This document shows positions 1 to 6,465 of a stretch of 7,894 nt of DNA, piece after piece. The notes beneath the pieces are model-generated. The model had not been told where the DNA came from. It saw nothing but the letters and a program-made list of their open reading frames with translations, and did no database searches. Made by a program: the position numbers and the translations under genes. The stretch is from positions 1-7,894 of the forward strand of contig JBGPLH010000146.1 in NCBI GenBank assembly GCA_041486365.1, in the 5' to 3' direction. Position 1 is the first letter of the stretch, and the number at the start of each line of letters is the position of its first letter. This stretch comes from JBGPLH01 sp041486365 [NCBI: Thermodesulfobacteriota bacterium] (GTDB taxonomy: Bacteria; JAUYMQ01).

Positions 1-1082
1 ACGCCTACTTCAACCGGGGGCTCCTCGAACTGCGCGAAGGCGATCAGAGCGGCGCCGTGCGTGACTGGGAGCGGGCGCGGCGTATCGATCCGACTTCGGC
101 CCCCGACTTCGCCATCGCCAGCGTGGCGCTGCGGGGTGGCGACTACGCCGGCGCGATCCGCCACTTCGAGGCGGCCGACGGGCGGGGCGCGGAGCACGCG
201 CCCGATGTGAGTCTGAAGGACTTCAAGCCCCTCTTCTCTCCCGAGGGGATCGACGCCCCCGGCCTCTCCCCGGCCCATCGGGGCGCTTCCGCCCCGACCG
301 GGGGGAAGGGCGTGGCGGGCGACCCGAAGCGTCTCTCGCGGGAGTCCGCCGACCTTGCGCGGGTGAACCACGAGCGCGGACAGGACCAGCGGGCCATCGC
401 GCTCCTCGGGGAGGCACTCGAGCTGGATCCCGCCAACGCCGCGGCGCGGGATACCCTGGGACAGATTCACCTGCAACGCGGCCAGGTCGAGGACGCGATC
501 ATCGTGCTCGCGCCCATCGAGCGAGAGAGCCGCGACACCGATTCCCTGGTACTTCTCGGCACCGCCTACGAAGGCGGGAGCCGTCTCCCCGACGCGCAGC
601 GCGTCTACGCGCGCGCCGTGGCGCTGGACCCGAAGAACGCCCGCGCCCACGTGGGCCTCGGCTGGATCCAGGTGCGGGCGGGGAACCGGCAGGGAGGGAT
701 CCCCGAGATCGAGAAAGGGGTCGATCTGGCGCCACGGGATTCCTACGCGCGCGTGACCCTCGCCGACGCACTCGCGATCGACGGCCGCATCCCGCACGCC
801 GAACGCGAGTACGAGCGCGCGATGCGAGACAACCCCACCGACGCCCGCGCCCACGCCCACTACGCCTCGTTCCTCGATTCCCAGGGGCGCACCGCGGAGG
901 CCCGGCGGTCCTACGAGAAGGCGCTCGCGCAGGACCCCGACGCGCCGGGCGTGGCGGACGAACTGGCGCGGCTCGGCCGTCGGCGTCAGGCGAAGTTCGA
1001 CAGCGTGTGGGAAGGAATTCTCCTCATGCCGCTGCTTCCCTTCGTGGGAATCTCCGGCCTCCTCTCCAAGCTCACCAAATGA
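1..1082 (+). CDS. TPR-repeat protein, 3' part (5' end outside window)
   Basis: The frame is open from base 3, before the first internal GTG at 57, and the upstream codons already read as a TPR helix pair (AYFNRGLLELREGD), so the gene runs off the left edge. About 359 residues are visible. They hold roughly eight TPR units of 33-34 residues ending in the usual A.ELDP, A.ALDP or ALAQDP pattern. Two lie before and six after a Pro/Gly-rich linker at about visible residues 63-116. The C-terminus (FDSVWEGILLMPLLPFVGIS) is hydrophobic and may form a membrane anchor or hairpin. TPR arrays are protein-binding scaffolds, and no catalytic domain is visible here. The stop overlaps the next start as ATGA, which suggests translational coupling. 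The partner and pathway are unknown; the missing N-terminus may hold another domain. Confidence 0.9.
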   Translation, partial: AYFNRGLLELREGDQSGAVRDWERARRIDPTSAPDFAIASVALRGGDYAGAIRHFEAADGRGAEHAPDVSLKDFKPLFSPEGIDAPGLSPAHRGASAPTGGKGVAGDPKRLSRESADLARVNHERGQDQRAIALLGEALELDPANAAARDTLGQIHLQRGQVEDAIIVLAPIERESRDTDSLVLLGTAYEGGSRLPDAQRVYARAVALDPKNARAHVGLGWIQVRAGNRQGGIPEIEKGVDLAPRDSYARVTLADALAIDGRIPHAEREYERAMRDNPTDARAHAHYASFLDSQGRTAEARRSYEKALAQDPDAPGVADELARLGRRRQAKFDSVWEGILLMPLLPFVGISGLLSKLTK

Positions 1083-1666
1083 ACCCCCATCGAAAACTCG
1101 CCACTATCGCCATCGTGCTGGTCGTCCTCACCACGGGAACGGGTTTCCGGAAGTTCCTCCATCTCGACCCCCTCCGGGAAGTGGGCAGCTATTACCCGCT
1201 CGCCGTGGGCAACCGCTGGGTCTACGTCGACTCGACGGGCACGGAGCACGAGGAGGTCCTCTCCGACCACATCGGCGAGTTCTTCTACAACCCGCGCACG
1301 CGACTGGGCACGTCGCACGATCCGGAAGGCGTGAAGCAGGCGGTCTTCTACAAGGGAATCCCGCGATCGTCGTGGTTCATCCTGAAATTGCCGCTCCGGA
1401 CCGGCGCGATCTGGTCCTCCGAGGATCTCCTCTACGAGATCACGAGCACGACCAAGACGGTCCTCGTGCGCGCGGGCACCTTTCGTGACTGCGTGGAGGT
1501 TCGCGTGCGGCACAAGCGAGAGTTCGTGACAAACCGCGAGGAGGGCACCGTGGAGGCGGTGCTCACGATCACCTTCGCCCCCGGCGTGGGGCCGGTGGAG
1601 TGGCGAACCACGATCGGGAACCGCGTGCTGTACCGCAAGGAGCTGGTGAGCTTCCAGCTCGGCTAA
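1079..1666 (+). CDS. Small exported protein with a PLxxGNRWVY motif, function unknown
   Basis: I chose the ATG at 1079, not the earlier in-frame ATG at 1007. It overlaps the upstream stop by four bases (ATGA) and is followed directly by a signal or anchor sequence (residues 5-22, KLATIAIVLVVLTTGTG). The product is 195 aa. The mature part has YYPLAVGNRWVY (38-49), AGTFRDCVEV (132-141) and FAPGVGPVEW (166-175). From memory, this trio is typical of uncharacterised secreted beta-rich proteins in deltaproteobacteria and acidobacteria, where a line like AGTF..C..V precedes an APGVG.V strand. No catalytic residues stand out, and the single mature cysteine (138) offers no disulfide partner. It is cotranscribed with the TPR gene and ends before the terminator at 1752. 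Secretion is likely; the role is unknown. Confidence 0.82.
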   Translation: MNPHRKLATIAIVLVVLTTGTGFRKFLHLDPLREVGSYYPLAVGNRWVYVDSTGTEHEEVLSDHIGEFFYNPRTRLGTSHDPEGVKQAVFYKGIPRSSWFILKLPLRTGAIWSSEDLLYEITSTTKTVLVRAGTFRDCVEVRVRHKREFVTNREEGTVEAVLTITFAPGVGPVEWRTTIGNRVLYRKELVSFQLG

Positions 1667-1751
1667 ACCCTGACTCCCAGGAAGATGCCTCTCGCGAGGG
1701 GTGGGCCGTGGCACCAGGAGCGCGCGGGCCGAGGGCACCCGGAGTAGCGAA

Positions 1752-1784
1752 GGGGCCCGACTCACGCCGGGCCCCGATTTTTTT
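1752..1784 (+). terminator. Rho-independent terminator of the TPR/exported-protein unit
   Basis: There is a perfect 8-bp stem, GGGGCCCG (1752-1759) with CGGGCCCC (1768-1775), an 8-nt loop, then GA and seven T (1778-1784). It lies 85 bp after the stop at 1666. The T tract is only on the plus-strand side, so it ends rightward transcription and does not serve the convergent small gene at 1816-1974. Confidence 0.88.
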
Positions 1785-1815
1785 GCCTCGCGGCGATGGA
1801 CGGCCGCGACGATCC

Positions 1816-1974
1816 TCAGCGCCGGTGGAGCTTCCGCTCGATCTCCTTGCGGGCCTGATCGAGGCGATCCTTCACCCTGATATCAAGCCGCTCAGCGCTG
1901 CTCTCGAGTTCCCTTTCGAAATGCTCCTGCATCTCCTTCAGACGTTCCTGGAAGCGGTGATCGAGGTCCGGCAT
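1816..1974 (-). CDS. 52-aa charged, all-helical (coiled-coil) small protein
   Basis: This short gene reads from the ATG at 1974 to the TGA at 1816-1818. Its product begins MPDLDHRFQERLKEMQEHFE and ends EIERKLHRR. It has no Gly, a single Pro at residue 2 and alternating acidic and basic residues, as expected for one long amphipathic helix or coiled coil. There is no signal peptide or membrane segment, so it is probably cytoplasmic. The start is well supported: a perfect Shine-Dalgarno AAGGAGG (1981-1987) sits six bases upstream, and a TTGACA/TGTACT promoter lies further upstream on the same strand. It converges on the terminator at 1752-1784. I recognise no family. A small adaptor or regulator is conceivable, but nothing in the sequence shows it. 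Confidence 0.72.
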   Translation of the reverse strand: MPDLDHRFQERLKEMQEHFERELESSAERLDIRVKDRLDQARKEIERKLHRR

Positions 1975-2044
1975 GGACGGCCTCCTTCCCAAGCGTTACC
2001 GCGTCGGTGCATCCGGGAGAACGAGGGCGTCGTGGCAAGACAAC

Positions 2045-2076
2045 GCGCGGCGCCGTGAGTACACACGGCGCCGCGC
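2045..2076. repeat. 13-bp perfect inverted repeat (operator or terminator hairpin)
   Basis: GCGCGGCGCCGTG (2045-2057) and CACGGCGCCGCGC (2064-2076) are perfect inverted copies around six bases, AGTACA. There are two readings. As DNA it could be an operator around the promoter -10. As RNA on the minus strand it is a stable hairpin followed by GTTGTCTTG, a weak U-rich tail, and could end transcription of the 90-aa gene that stops at 2127. The tail is poor for an intrinsic terminator, so both remain open. Confidence 0.7.
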
Positions 2077-2086
2077 GGGATGTCAA
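2058..2086 (-). promoter_or_regulatory. Sigma70-type promoter for the 52-aa gene
   Basis: On the minus strand a consensus -35 TTGACA (2086-2081) is followed after exactly 17 bp by TGTACT (2063-2058), which matches TATAAT at four of six positions. Transcription would start near 2051, giving a leader of about 76 nt to the ATG at 1974. The -10 hexamer fills the gap between two 13-bp inverted repeats, so a protein bound there would compete with RNA polymerase (inference). Confidence 0.6.
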
Positions 2087-2126
2087 CCTGGGATTCGATC
2101 CGGCCGGCGAGAAGCGCGGCGGCCGG

Positions 2127-2399
2127 TCAGTGGATGTTCTCGATGTCCGGTGGAGGCATGCGGGTCGTCATCGCCTCATGGCCCGTCACGGTCGAGACCG
2201 GCTTCTGATTCAGCATCCAGTGGAGCGGCCGGAACCCAAGCTGGTCCACCGCGTAAGCGCAGATATTCGCCGCCTCGGCGGCCAACAGGAACGGGTGGTT
2301 CTCGAACGCGTCATCATAATCGTCGTGCGCCGAAGCGGTCACGGGCGCCGCGAGCAGGCCCGCCGCCGCCAGCGCGGCCATCCATCGCCGAAACGTCAT
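2127..2399 (-). CDS. Small secreted protein with an FRPLHW motif, function unknown
   Basis: The 90-aa product starts with a clear Sec signal peptide: MTFRR, then a run of Ala/Leu (7-19), with likely cleavage after ASA at residue 24, leaving HDDYDD. The mature part is only about 66 residues. It has an acidic start, then HPFLLAAEAANICAYAVDQL and GFRPLHWML (55-63), and ends polar and Pro-rich. The H-P...A-Y-A-V...G-F-R-P-L-H-W order resembles, from memory, small envelope proteins of proteobacteria with HPLR.AAY...P.G...FRP.HY. That link is tentative. A purine-rich GGGGAGAA ribosome-binding site lies just upstream of the ATG at 2399. Transcription could end at the hairpin at 2045-2076. I see no convincing promoter in the preceding 350 bp. 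Confidence 0.78.
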   Translation of the reverse strand: MTFRRWMAALAAAGLLAAPVTASAHDDYDDAFENHPFLLAAEAANICAYAVDQLGFRPLHWMLNQKPVSTVTGHEAMTTRMPPPDIENIH

Positions 2400-2752
2400 G
2401 TTGTTCTCCCCTTCTCCCTTTTCGAAGCCGGAGTTCGCCGGGAAACACGATGGAGCCGTTCACCCGGAACGCCCCCTCGCCCCTCCGGATCTATCGGAGA
2501 CTTGCGCCGGGAACTTGACCCCCCCTCCCAAGAACATTTTATCCGGGATTGAGGGGGAAAAGCCTCTTTTTTCGAGGGGGTCCGGTGCCCCTTCCCGGGC
2601 CCGGCCTGGGCCCGTTTCGGCCCAAACCCCTCCCCCAAAGTAAAAAAGGCAGGAACTTCCTGGGAAGTTCCTGCCTTTCCCCTCTGAAACGGCCTGCACT
2701 CGCAGGTCATGTCTATGAGTGGTCTCCTCGGGGAAGGAGTGTCACATTTTTT
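2400..2752. other. Gene-free spacer rich in homopolymer runs
   Basis: No convincing gene lies in these 353 bases. The right part holds the terminator at 2641-2678 and a small stem, CCTGC/GCAGG (2693-2706). The middle part (2519-2640) is unusual: a run of seven C, several G5 runs, a T6 run (2567-2572) and the inverted pair CGGGCCC/GGGCCCG (2596-2614). A weak plus-strand promoter match, TTGACC (2515-2520) with TTTTAT 16 bp later, points into it and is followed by a 4-bp GAGG/CCTC stem and T6. A minus-strand TAAAAT (2541-2536) has no good -35. Confidence 0.6.
2641..2678 (-). terminator. Strong rho-independent terminator of the 191-aa gene
   Basis: A perfect 16-bp inverted repeat, AAAGGCAGGAACTTCC (2645-2660) and GGAAGTTCCTGCCTTT (2663-2678), has only two bases between the arms. 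Read on the minus strand it ends in six T (2647-2642), the classic terminator form. It lies about 75 nt beyond the TGA of the minus-strand gene at 2753. The plus-strand side has only TTT then C, so it is essentially one-way. Confidence 0.9.
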
Positions 2753-3328
2753 TCAGGGCTGGCCCCCGTGATAAATATCCAGCTCTGGGAACCGGATCGC
2801 CGGACCGAAGACATGGCTGAGGACCCGCTTGTCCGCCCAGTTCATCTCGGTCTGGATCGGATAGGGGTTCTCGAGGATGAACCGTTCACCATTGATGTAG
2901 GTCACCCGTTCCGTGGGGGTATATTCGCTCGGCCCGTGGTTGGGTGCCTCCACGAGGTAGCCGAGGTCCGGAACGAACGCCTTCCTATCATCCGCACGGC
3001 TCTGCCAGTCCAGGGACTCAGGGGGCTGGAAGAAAGGCCGCGTGATGCGCGGAATGGTCTGGGCATATCCGGGAATCCGGATTTCACCAAGATCCTCGGC
3101 CGCTTCACGCTGGATGGGAACGCGGATGGCGAGCTCGGACTCGCTCATCTCACTGGCCGAGTCGCGGAAAGCGGGGGGAATCTTCCCGGGATCGTCGGTG
3201 AAACCCACGTTCCCCTGCGAATCGATCCACTTGTAGATCGTGGCAGACGCGGGGGAAGCGAGGAGCGCGATCGCGAGGAGCGCGGTGAGGGCCAGAAACG
3301 TCCTTCTGGCCAGGTTAATGGGAATCAT
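2753..3328 (-). CDS. DUF4124-like periplasmic protein, 191 aa
   Basis: The signal peptide is clear: basic start NLARR, hydrophobic core (10-25), cleavage after ASPASA at residue 29. Straight after it comes TIYKWIDSQGNVGFTDDPGK (30-49), the short KW.D..G...F.D pattern of the DUF4124 family, found at the N-terminus of many proteobacterial exported proteins. The remaining 130 residues are polar and Pro/Tyr-rich, including YTPTERVTYINGERFILENP, with no known catalytic motif and no cysteine. The start is firm: a Shine-Dalgarno AAGGAGGT (3335-3342) lies six bases upstream of the ATG at 3328. It has its own strong terminator. A distant paralogue sits at 6462-7172. Periplasmic location is likely; the biochemical role is unknown. 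Confidence 0.88.
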   Translation of the reverse strand: MIPINLARRTFLALTALLAIALLASPASATIYKWIDSQGNVGFTDDPGKIPPAFRDSASEMSESELAIRVPIQREAAEDLGEIRIPGYAQTIPRITRPFFQPPESLDWQSRADDRKAFVPDLGYLVEAPNHGPSEYTPTERVTYINGERFILENPYPIQTEMNWADKRVLSHVFGPAIRFPELDIYHGGQP

Positions 3329-3458
3329 GGGACGACCTCCTTCAAGGAGCTACTCGCCTCAAGAGGGAAGCCGCCCGCGGTGCTCTCCTCCTCCATGGCC
3401 GCAAGTGCCTGAGACCTTAGAGGAAAATCCCACGGGTTGCGCCGCCCTCCAGGCGAAA

Positions 3459-3508
3459 CCTCCGGCCTCTCCGACTGCGAACCCACGCCAAGCGCGAGAG
3501 GCCGGAGG
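3459..3508. repeat. 13-bp inverted repeat downstream of thrC
   Basis: CCTCCGGCCTCTC (3459-3471) and GAGAGGCCGGAGG (3496-3508) are perfect inverted copies with a 24-base loop. On the minus strand, the thrC direction, the stem is followed by TTTCGCC, a very short U tract, about 120-170 nt after the thrC stop. It may act as a weak terminator or an RNA-stabilising 3' hairpin. It may also be a copy of an interspersed palindromic element. No promoter for the 191-aa gene is evident around it. Confidence 0.6.
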
Positions 3509-3543
3509 CAGTGCGCCGGGGAGCGTGGGGGTTTCACTACTTA

Positions 3544-3576
3544 GGTGGCAGGAAAACGAGGATGGTGTCAGGCAAA
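3544..3576 (+). repeat. Imperfect direct repeat, 20-bp period
   Basis: GGTGGCAGGAAAA (3544-3556) recurs as GGTGTCAGGCAAA (3564-3576), 11 of 13 bases identical, in the spacer after thrC. The GGTGTCAGG core resembles, from memory, intergenic repeats associated with REP/Y1-type transposases in environmental proteobacteria. No transposase is present here. Confidence 0.4.
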
Positions 3577-3626
3577 GGTTGGGAAGATTCCGTCCGGGCG
3601 CGGGCAGGAGCCCAACTTCATTCCGC

Positions 3627-4988
3627 TCAGGACCCCTGGATTCGAGCTCTGCGGTCAAGGGCGTCAAAAATGGCCTTTTTCACTGCCTCATAGTCGGGTG
3701 GGAGAACGACGGGGAGGTTCGCGTAGGTCGGGGTGACTCCGGGGAGCTTCTCCTCATGGTAGAGGGTCTTGAATTCGGGGAACTTGAGTCCGTTGGCGGT
3801 CGAAATCACGACCACCCTCTCATTTTTCCGAATGACTCCGGCCTTCACCAACTTGAAGAGCGCGGCCATCGCCACGCCCGTGTGGGGGCAGGTGAACATC
3901 CCCGCGCGGTCGGCTTGGGCCGCCGCGTTGGCCAGCTCATCCTCGGTCGCCTCCTCCACCACGCCGGCAAACTCCTGGAGCACCTTGATCGCCTTCCGGA
4001 TGCTCACGGGGTTCCCGATCTGGATGGCGCTGGCGAGCGTCGGCTCCGCGCGAATGGCCTCGAAATCGCGGAAACCGGTCTTGAAGCTGCGGTAGAGCGG
4101 GTTCGCCGCGTGGGCCTGCGCGACGGCGATGCGCGGGTAACGGCTGACGAGGCCCATCTCGCGCATCATGATGAAGCCCTTCCCCAGCGCGCTCACGTTG
4201 CCGAGGTTTCCGCCGGGGATGATCACCCAATCCGGCACCTCCCAGTCGAACTGCTGCACCACCTCGATGCTCACGGTCTTCTGCCCTTCCACCCGCAGAG
4301 AGTTCATCGAGTTGGCGAGGTAGATGTTGTTCTCGACGCAGACCTTCTGGACGATCTCCATGCAGCCGTCGAAGTCCGTCTCGAGGCAAAGCACCAGTGC
4401 GCCGTTGGCCAGTGGTTGCACGAGCTGGGCATTGGAAACCTTGCCCTTCGGCAGGAAGACGATGGCCTGCATGCCGGCCGCCGCACAGTAGGCCGCGAGC
4501 GCCGCGGAAGTGTCCCCCGTCGAGGCGCATGCGACGGCGGGGATGCTCTTCCCCTCGGCGATCATCTGCTTCACGGCGGAGACCAGCACCGTCATGCCGA
4601 GGTCCTTGAACGAGCCGGTGTGGCTGTTCCCGCAGTGCTTGACCCAGAGATCGTCCACCCCGATCTCACGCCCGAGCCGCTCGGCCCAGAAGAGGTTCGT
4701 CCCCCCCTCGAACATCGACACGATGTTCGCGTTGTCGACCGTCGGGAGGACCCACTCCTTCTTCCCCCAGACGCCCGAGCCGTAGGGCCAGGTCGTCCCG
4801 CAGTAACGATCCTCGAACAGCTTGATCCAGTCCGCCGAGCTGCGGTGGCGGAGCTTCTCGAGATCGTGTTCGACCTCCAGCAGGGAGCCGCACTTGCGGC
4901 AGCGGTAGACCACCTCGTTCAGCGGGTACCGCTCGCCGCAGCGGTTGAAGCACTCGAACCAGGCGTTGTATTCGGGACGGGCGTCCAT
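3627..4988 (-). CDS. thrC: Threonine synthase
   Basis: This is the PLP enzyme that converts O-phosphohomoserine to threonine in the cytoplasm, the last step of threonine synthesis. The product is 453 aa, normal for the family. It opens with a zinc-ribbon-like motif, Cys13-x3-Cys17 and Cys30-x2-Cys33 ([17 protein letters not shown]). Then come [24 protein letters not shown] and [11 protein letters not shown], where Lys128 should be the Schiff-base lysine. The substrate/phosphate loop [12 protein letters not shown] (156-167) and the PLP-phosphate loop [10 protein letters not shown] (258-267) are intact, as is the C-terminal FTCPHTGVA. The ATG at 4988 is the only sensible start, although its GGAAGG ribosome-binding site is just three bases away. 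It is transcribed alone from a promoter at 5024-5053. There is no riboswitch or attenuator in the leader of about 28 nt, and no hom or thrB alongside. Confidence 0.97.
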   Translation of the reverse strand: MDARPEYNAWFECFNRCGERYPLNEVVYRCRKCGSLLEVEHDLEKLRHRSSADWIKLFEDRYCGTTWPYGSGVWGKKEWVLPTVDNANIVSMFEGGTNLFWAERLGREIGVDDLWVKHCGNSHTGSFKDLGMTVLVSAVKQMIAEGKSIPAVACASTGDTSAALAAYCAAAGMQAIVFLPKGKVSNAQLVQPLANGALVLCLETDFDGCMEIVQKVCVENNIYLANSMNSLRVEGQKTVSIEVVQQFDWEVPDWVIIPGGNLGNVSALGKGFIMMREMGLVSRYPRIAVAQAHAANPLYRSFKTGFRDFEAIRAEPTLASAIQIGNPVSIRKAIKVLQEFAGVVEEATEDELANAAAQADRAGMFTCPHTGVAMAALFKLVKAGVIRKNERVVVISTANGLKFPEFKTLYHEEKLPGVTPTYANLPVVLPPDYEAVKKAIFDALDRRARIQGS

Positions 4989-5023
4989 GGGCCTTCCGGA
5001 GTCGGTGTCGTGCCGTGAAAATC

Positions 5024-5053
5024 ATATTAGGAGGCGGCGCGCCCTGGTGTCAA
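5024..5053 (-). promoter_or_regulatory. thrC promoter
   Basis: The minus strand has a perfect -35 TTGACA (5053-5048), an 18-bp spacer and a -10 TAATAT (5029-5024) within TAATATGAT. The predicted start is near 5017, leaving about 28 nt of leader before the thrC ATG, too short for a T-box or leader peptide. Confidence 0.75.
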
Positions 5054-5070
5054 CGCGCGCGCGCCGCCGG

Positions 5071-5099
5071 TTGTCACGCTGAATCCCGCGTGGTATAAC
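5071..5099 (+). promoter_or_regulatory. Promoter of the TPR-thioredoxin lipoprotein operon
   Basis: TTGTCA (5071-5076) is followed after exactly 17 bp by TATAAC (5094-5099), a near-consensus sigma70-type match (five of six in each hexamer). The start is predicted near 5106, giving a leader of about 55 nt. It diverges from the thrC promoter, and the two -35 boxes are only 17 bp apart, separated by a run of alternating CG (5054-5064). Confidence 0.72.
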
Positions 5100-5160
5100 C
5101 TGCGCCACCCCGGCCCGCCGCTGTGCGCGGAAGGCCCACTCGGAGGTTTTCGCTCGCGCC

Positions 5161-6465
5161 ATGATGAACCTCGCGCGACCGGCCGGCCGCGTCGGATGGC
5201 CCTCCCGGCTTCTGCTCGTTCTCGCTTTCGTGTTCACGCTCGCCTGCGGCAAGGGCGGCGGGAGCAATCCCGGAACGCGGGAATCGGGAAGCGAGCCCCA
5301 GGCCGCCACCCCCGCCGCGAACACCGAACAGGACGCGCTCGACAGTCTGGTGACCACACTCGAGGGGCAGCGCTTCGAGGATGCCGCCGATGAAGCGCAG
5401 CGCTTCATCGAGCAGTACCCCACGAGCCCGAAGCTCGGCCAGGTGCAGTACATCAGGGGCCGCGCGCTCGTGAGCGCCGGCAAGTCCGAGGAGGGGATCG
5501 CCGTCCTGCGCGACATGCTCACGAAGTACCCGGCGGACGACAACGTCCCCTTCGCCGCCTTCTACGTCGCGCAGGGCGAATACATGAACGCTTACGGGCC
5601 GCTGTCCCAGTACAAGATCGAATTCGAGCAGGCGGTCCCGCTCTTCGAGAAGGCGCTCGAGGCCTTCCGCGGGGTGGCGAAGACCTACGCGGCCGACGGG
5701 CAGGTCGCCACGCGGGCGCGCCTCATGGCCGCCCAGACGCTCTTCGACCTGCGGCGACGGGAGGAGGCGCTGGCGGCGTTCGGCGAGTACCTGAAGAAGG
5801 AGCCGCAGGGCCAGTACGCGGGCCAGGCCCTCTTCCAGACGGGCGCGATCCTCGCTGAGCTCGAGCGCAACGGGGAGGCCAAGGAGACCTACGCGCGCCT
5901 GATCCGGGAGTTCCCCGGCACGTCGGAAGCCGCGACCGCGGTCGATCGCCTCGCCGAGTTGAACCTGATCGGCCAGCCGATGCCCGCGATCGAGGTGACG
6001 CGCTGGGTGAACCAGGGGGTTCTCGCGGATCAGTGGAAGGGGAAGGTTCTCGTGGTCACCTTCTGGAACGCCTGGTGTTCCCACTGCCAGCACGACATGC
6101 CGAAGATCGAATCCGTCTACCGGAAGATCCATTCGTCTGAATTGGTGATGCTGGGGATCACCGACAATACGAAGGGGCAGAACGACTCCACCGTCAACGC
6201 GTTCGTGCAGGAAAAGCAGTTGACTTTCCCGATCGGCATCGACAACCATGGTGCCACGAGCGGCCGGTACGCGGTGAGCCGGATCCCAGGCACGGCCATC
6301 GTCGATCGCAAGGGGATCGTCCGGTGGCGCAATACCGGCGCTCTGCTCGATGAGGCGCTGATTCAGCGATTCCTGAAGGGCCGTTCCGGCGCTACTGCCG
6401 CTCCCCCCGCGCGCGAAGAGAGTTCCGGCGCCGGCCGGACTGCCAAAGGGGGGGATGTCTCATGA
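5161..6465 (+). CDS. TPR lipoprotein with C-terminal TlpA-like thioredoxin domain
   Basis: The product is 434 aa. Residues 16-28 form a hydrophobic signal ending FTLAC, so Cys29 is the likely lipidated cysteine, although T-L-A is a slightly atypical lipobox. A Gly/Ser/Pro linker follows (30-55). About residues 56-270 form TPR-like helical repeats with the FI.QYPTSPK, LTKYPADDN and LIREFPGTSEA endings seen in BamD/YbgF-type modules. From about 272 there is a TlpA/ResA-like thioredoxin fold: GKVLVVTFWNAWCSHC with active-site Cys306 and Cys309 (CSHC), then the cis-Pro loop RIPG (Pro376) and AIVDRKGIVRW. Both redox cysteines are present, so a thiol reductase or oxidase at the envelope is likely, with the TPRs binding a partner. 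GGAGG (5142-5146) lies 14 bases before the start; ATG 5164 is an alternative. Its stop overlaps the next gene as ATGA. Confidence 0.9.
   Translation: MMNLARPAGRVGWPSRLLLVLAFVFTLACGKGGGSNPGTRESGSEPQAATPAANTEQDALDSLVTTLEGQRFEDAADEAQRFIEQYPTSPKLGQVQYIRGRALVSAGKSEEGIAVLRDMLTKYPADDNVPFAAFYVAQGEYMNAYGPLSQYKIEFEQAVPLFEKALEAFRGVAKTYAADGQVATRARLMAAQTLFDLRRREEALAAFGEYLKKEPQGQYAGQALFQTGAILAELERNGEAKETYARLIREFPGTSEAATAVDRLAELNLIGQPMPAIEVTRWVNQGVLADQWKGKVLVVTFWNAWCSHCQHDMPKIESVYRKIHSSELVMLGITDNTKGQNDSTVNAFVQEKQLTFPIGIDNHGATSGRYAVSRIPGTAIVDRKGIVRWRNTGALLDEALIQRFLKGRSGATAAPPAREESSGAGRTAKGGDVS

Noticed and set aside
1007-1078. Earlier in-frame ATG for the exported protein
   Set aside because: It would add 24 residues before the signal sequence and overlap the TPR gene by 76 bases. 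The ATGA start at 1079 fits better.
986-1765. 259-codon open frame on the minus strand
   Set aside because: It is antisense to the exported protein and runs across the terminator at 1752-1784. Its composition is shadow-like.
1973-2552. Overlapping 181-codon frames on the plus strand
   Set aside because: They are Arg/Pro/Ser-rich and overlap the 90-aa secreted gene, which has a proper signal peptide on the other strand.
2549-3412. 287-codon open frame on the plus strand
   Set aside because: It crosses the strong terminator and is antisense to the 191-aa signal-peptide protein.
3359-3667. 102-codon minus-strand frame in the spacer after thrC
   Set aside because: It overlaps the thrC end and the 13-bp inverted repeat. 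It has low-information composition and no ribosome-binding site. It may be translated repeat sequence.
3240-5018. 592-codon open frame on the plus strand
   Set aside because: It lies mostly antisense to thrC, is rich in His, Leu, Arg and Val as expected for a GC-rich shadow, and has no recognisable domain.
5074-6249. 391-codon open frame on the minus strand
   Set aside because: It is antisense to the TPR-thioredoxin lipoprotein, whose CSHC site and cis-Pro loop make the plus strand clearly coding.
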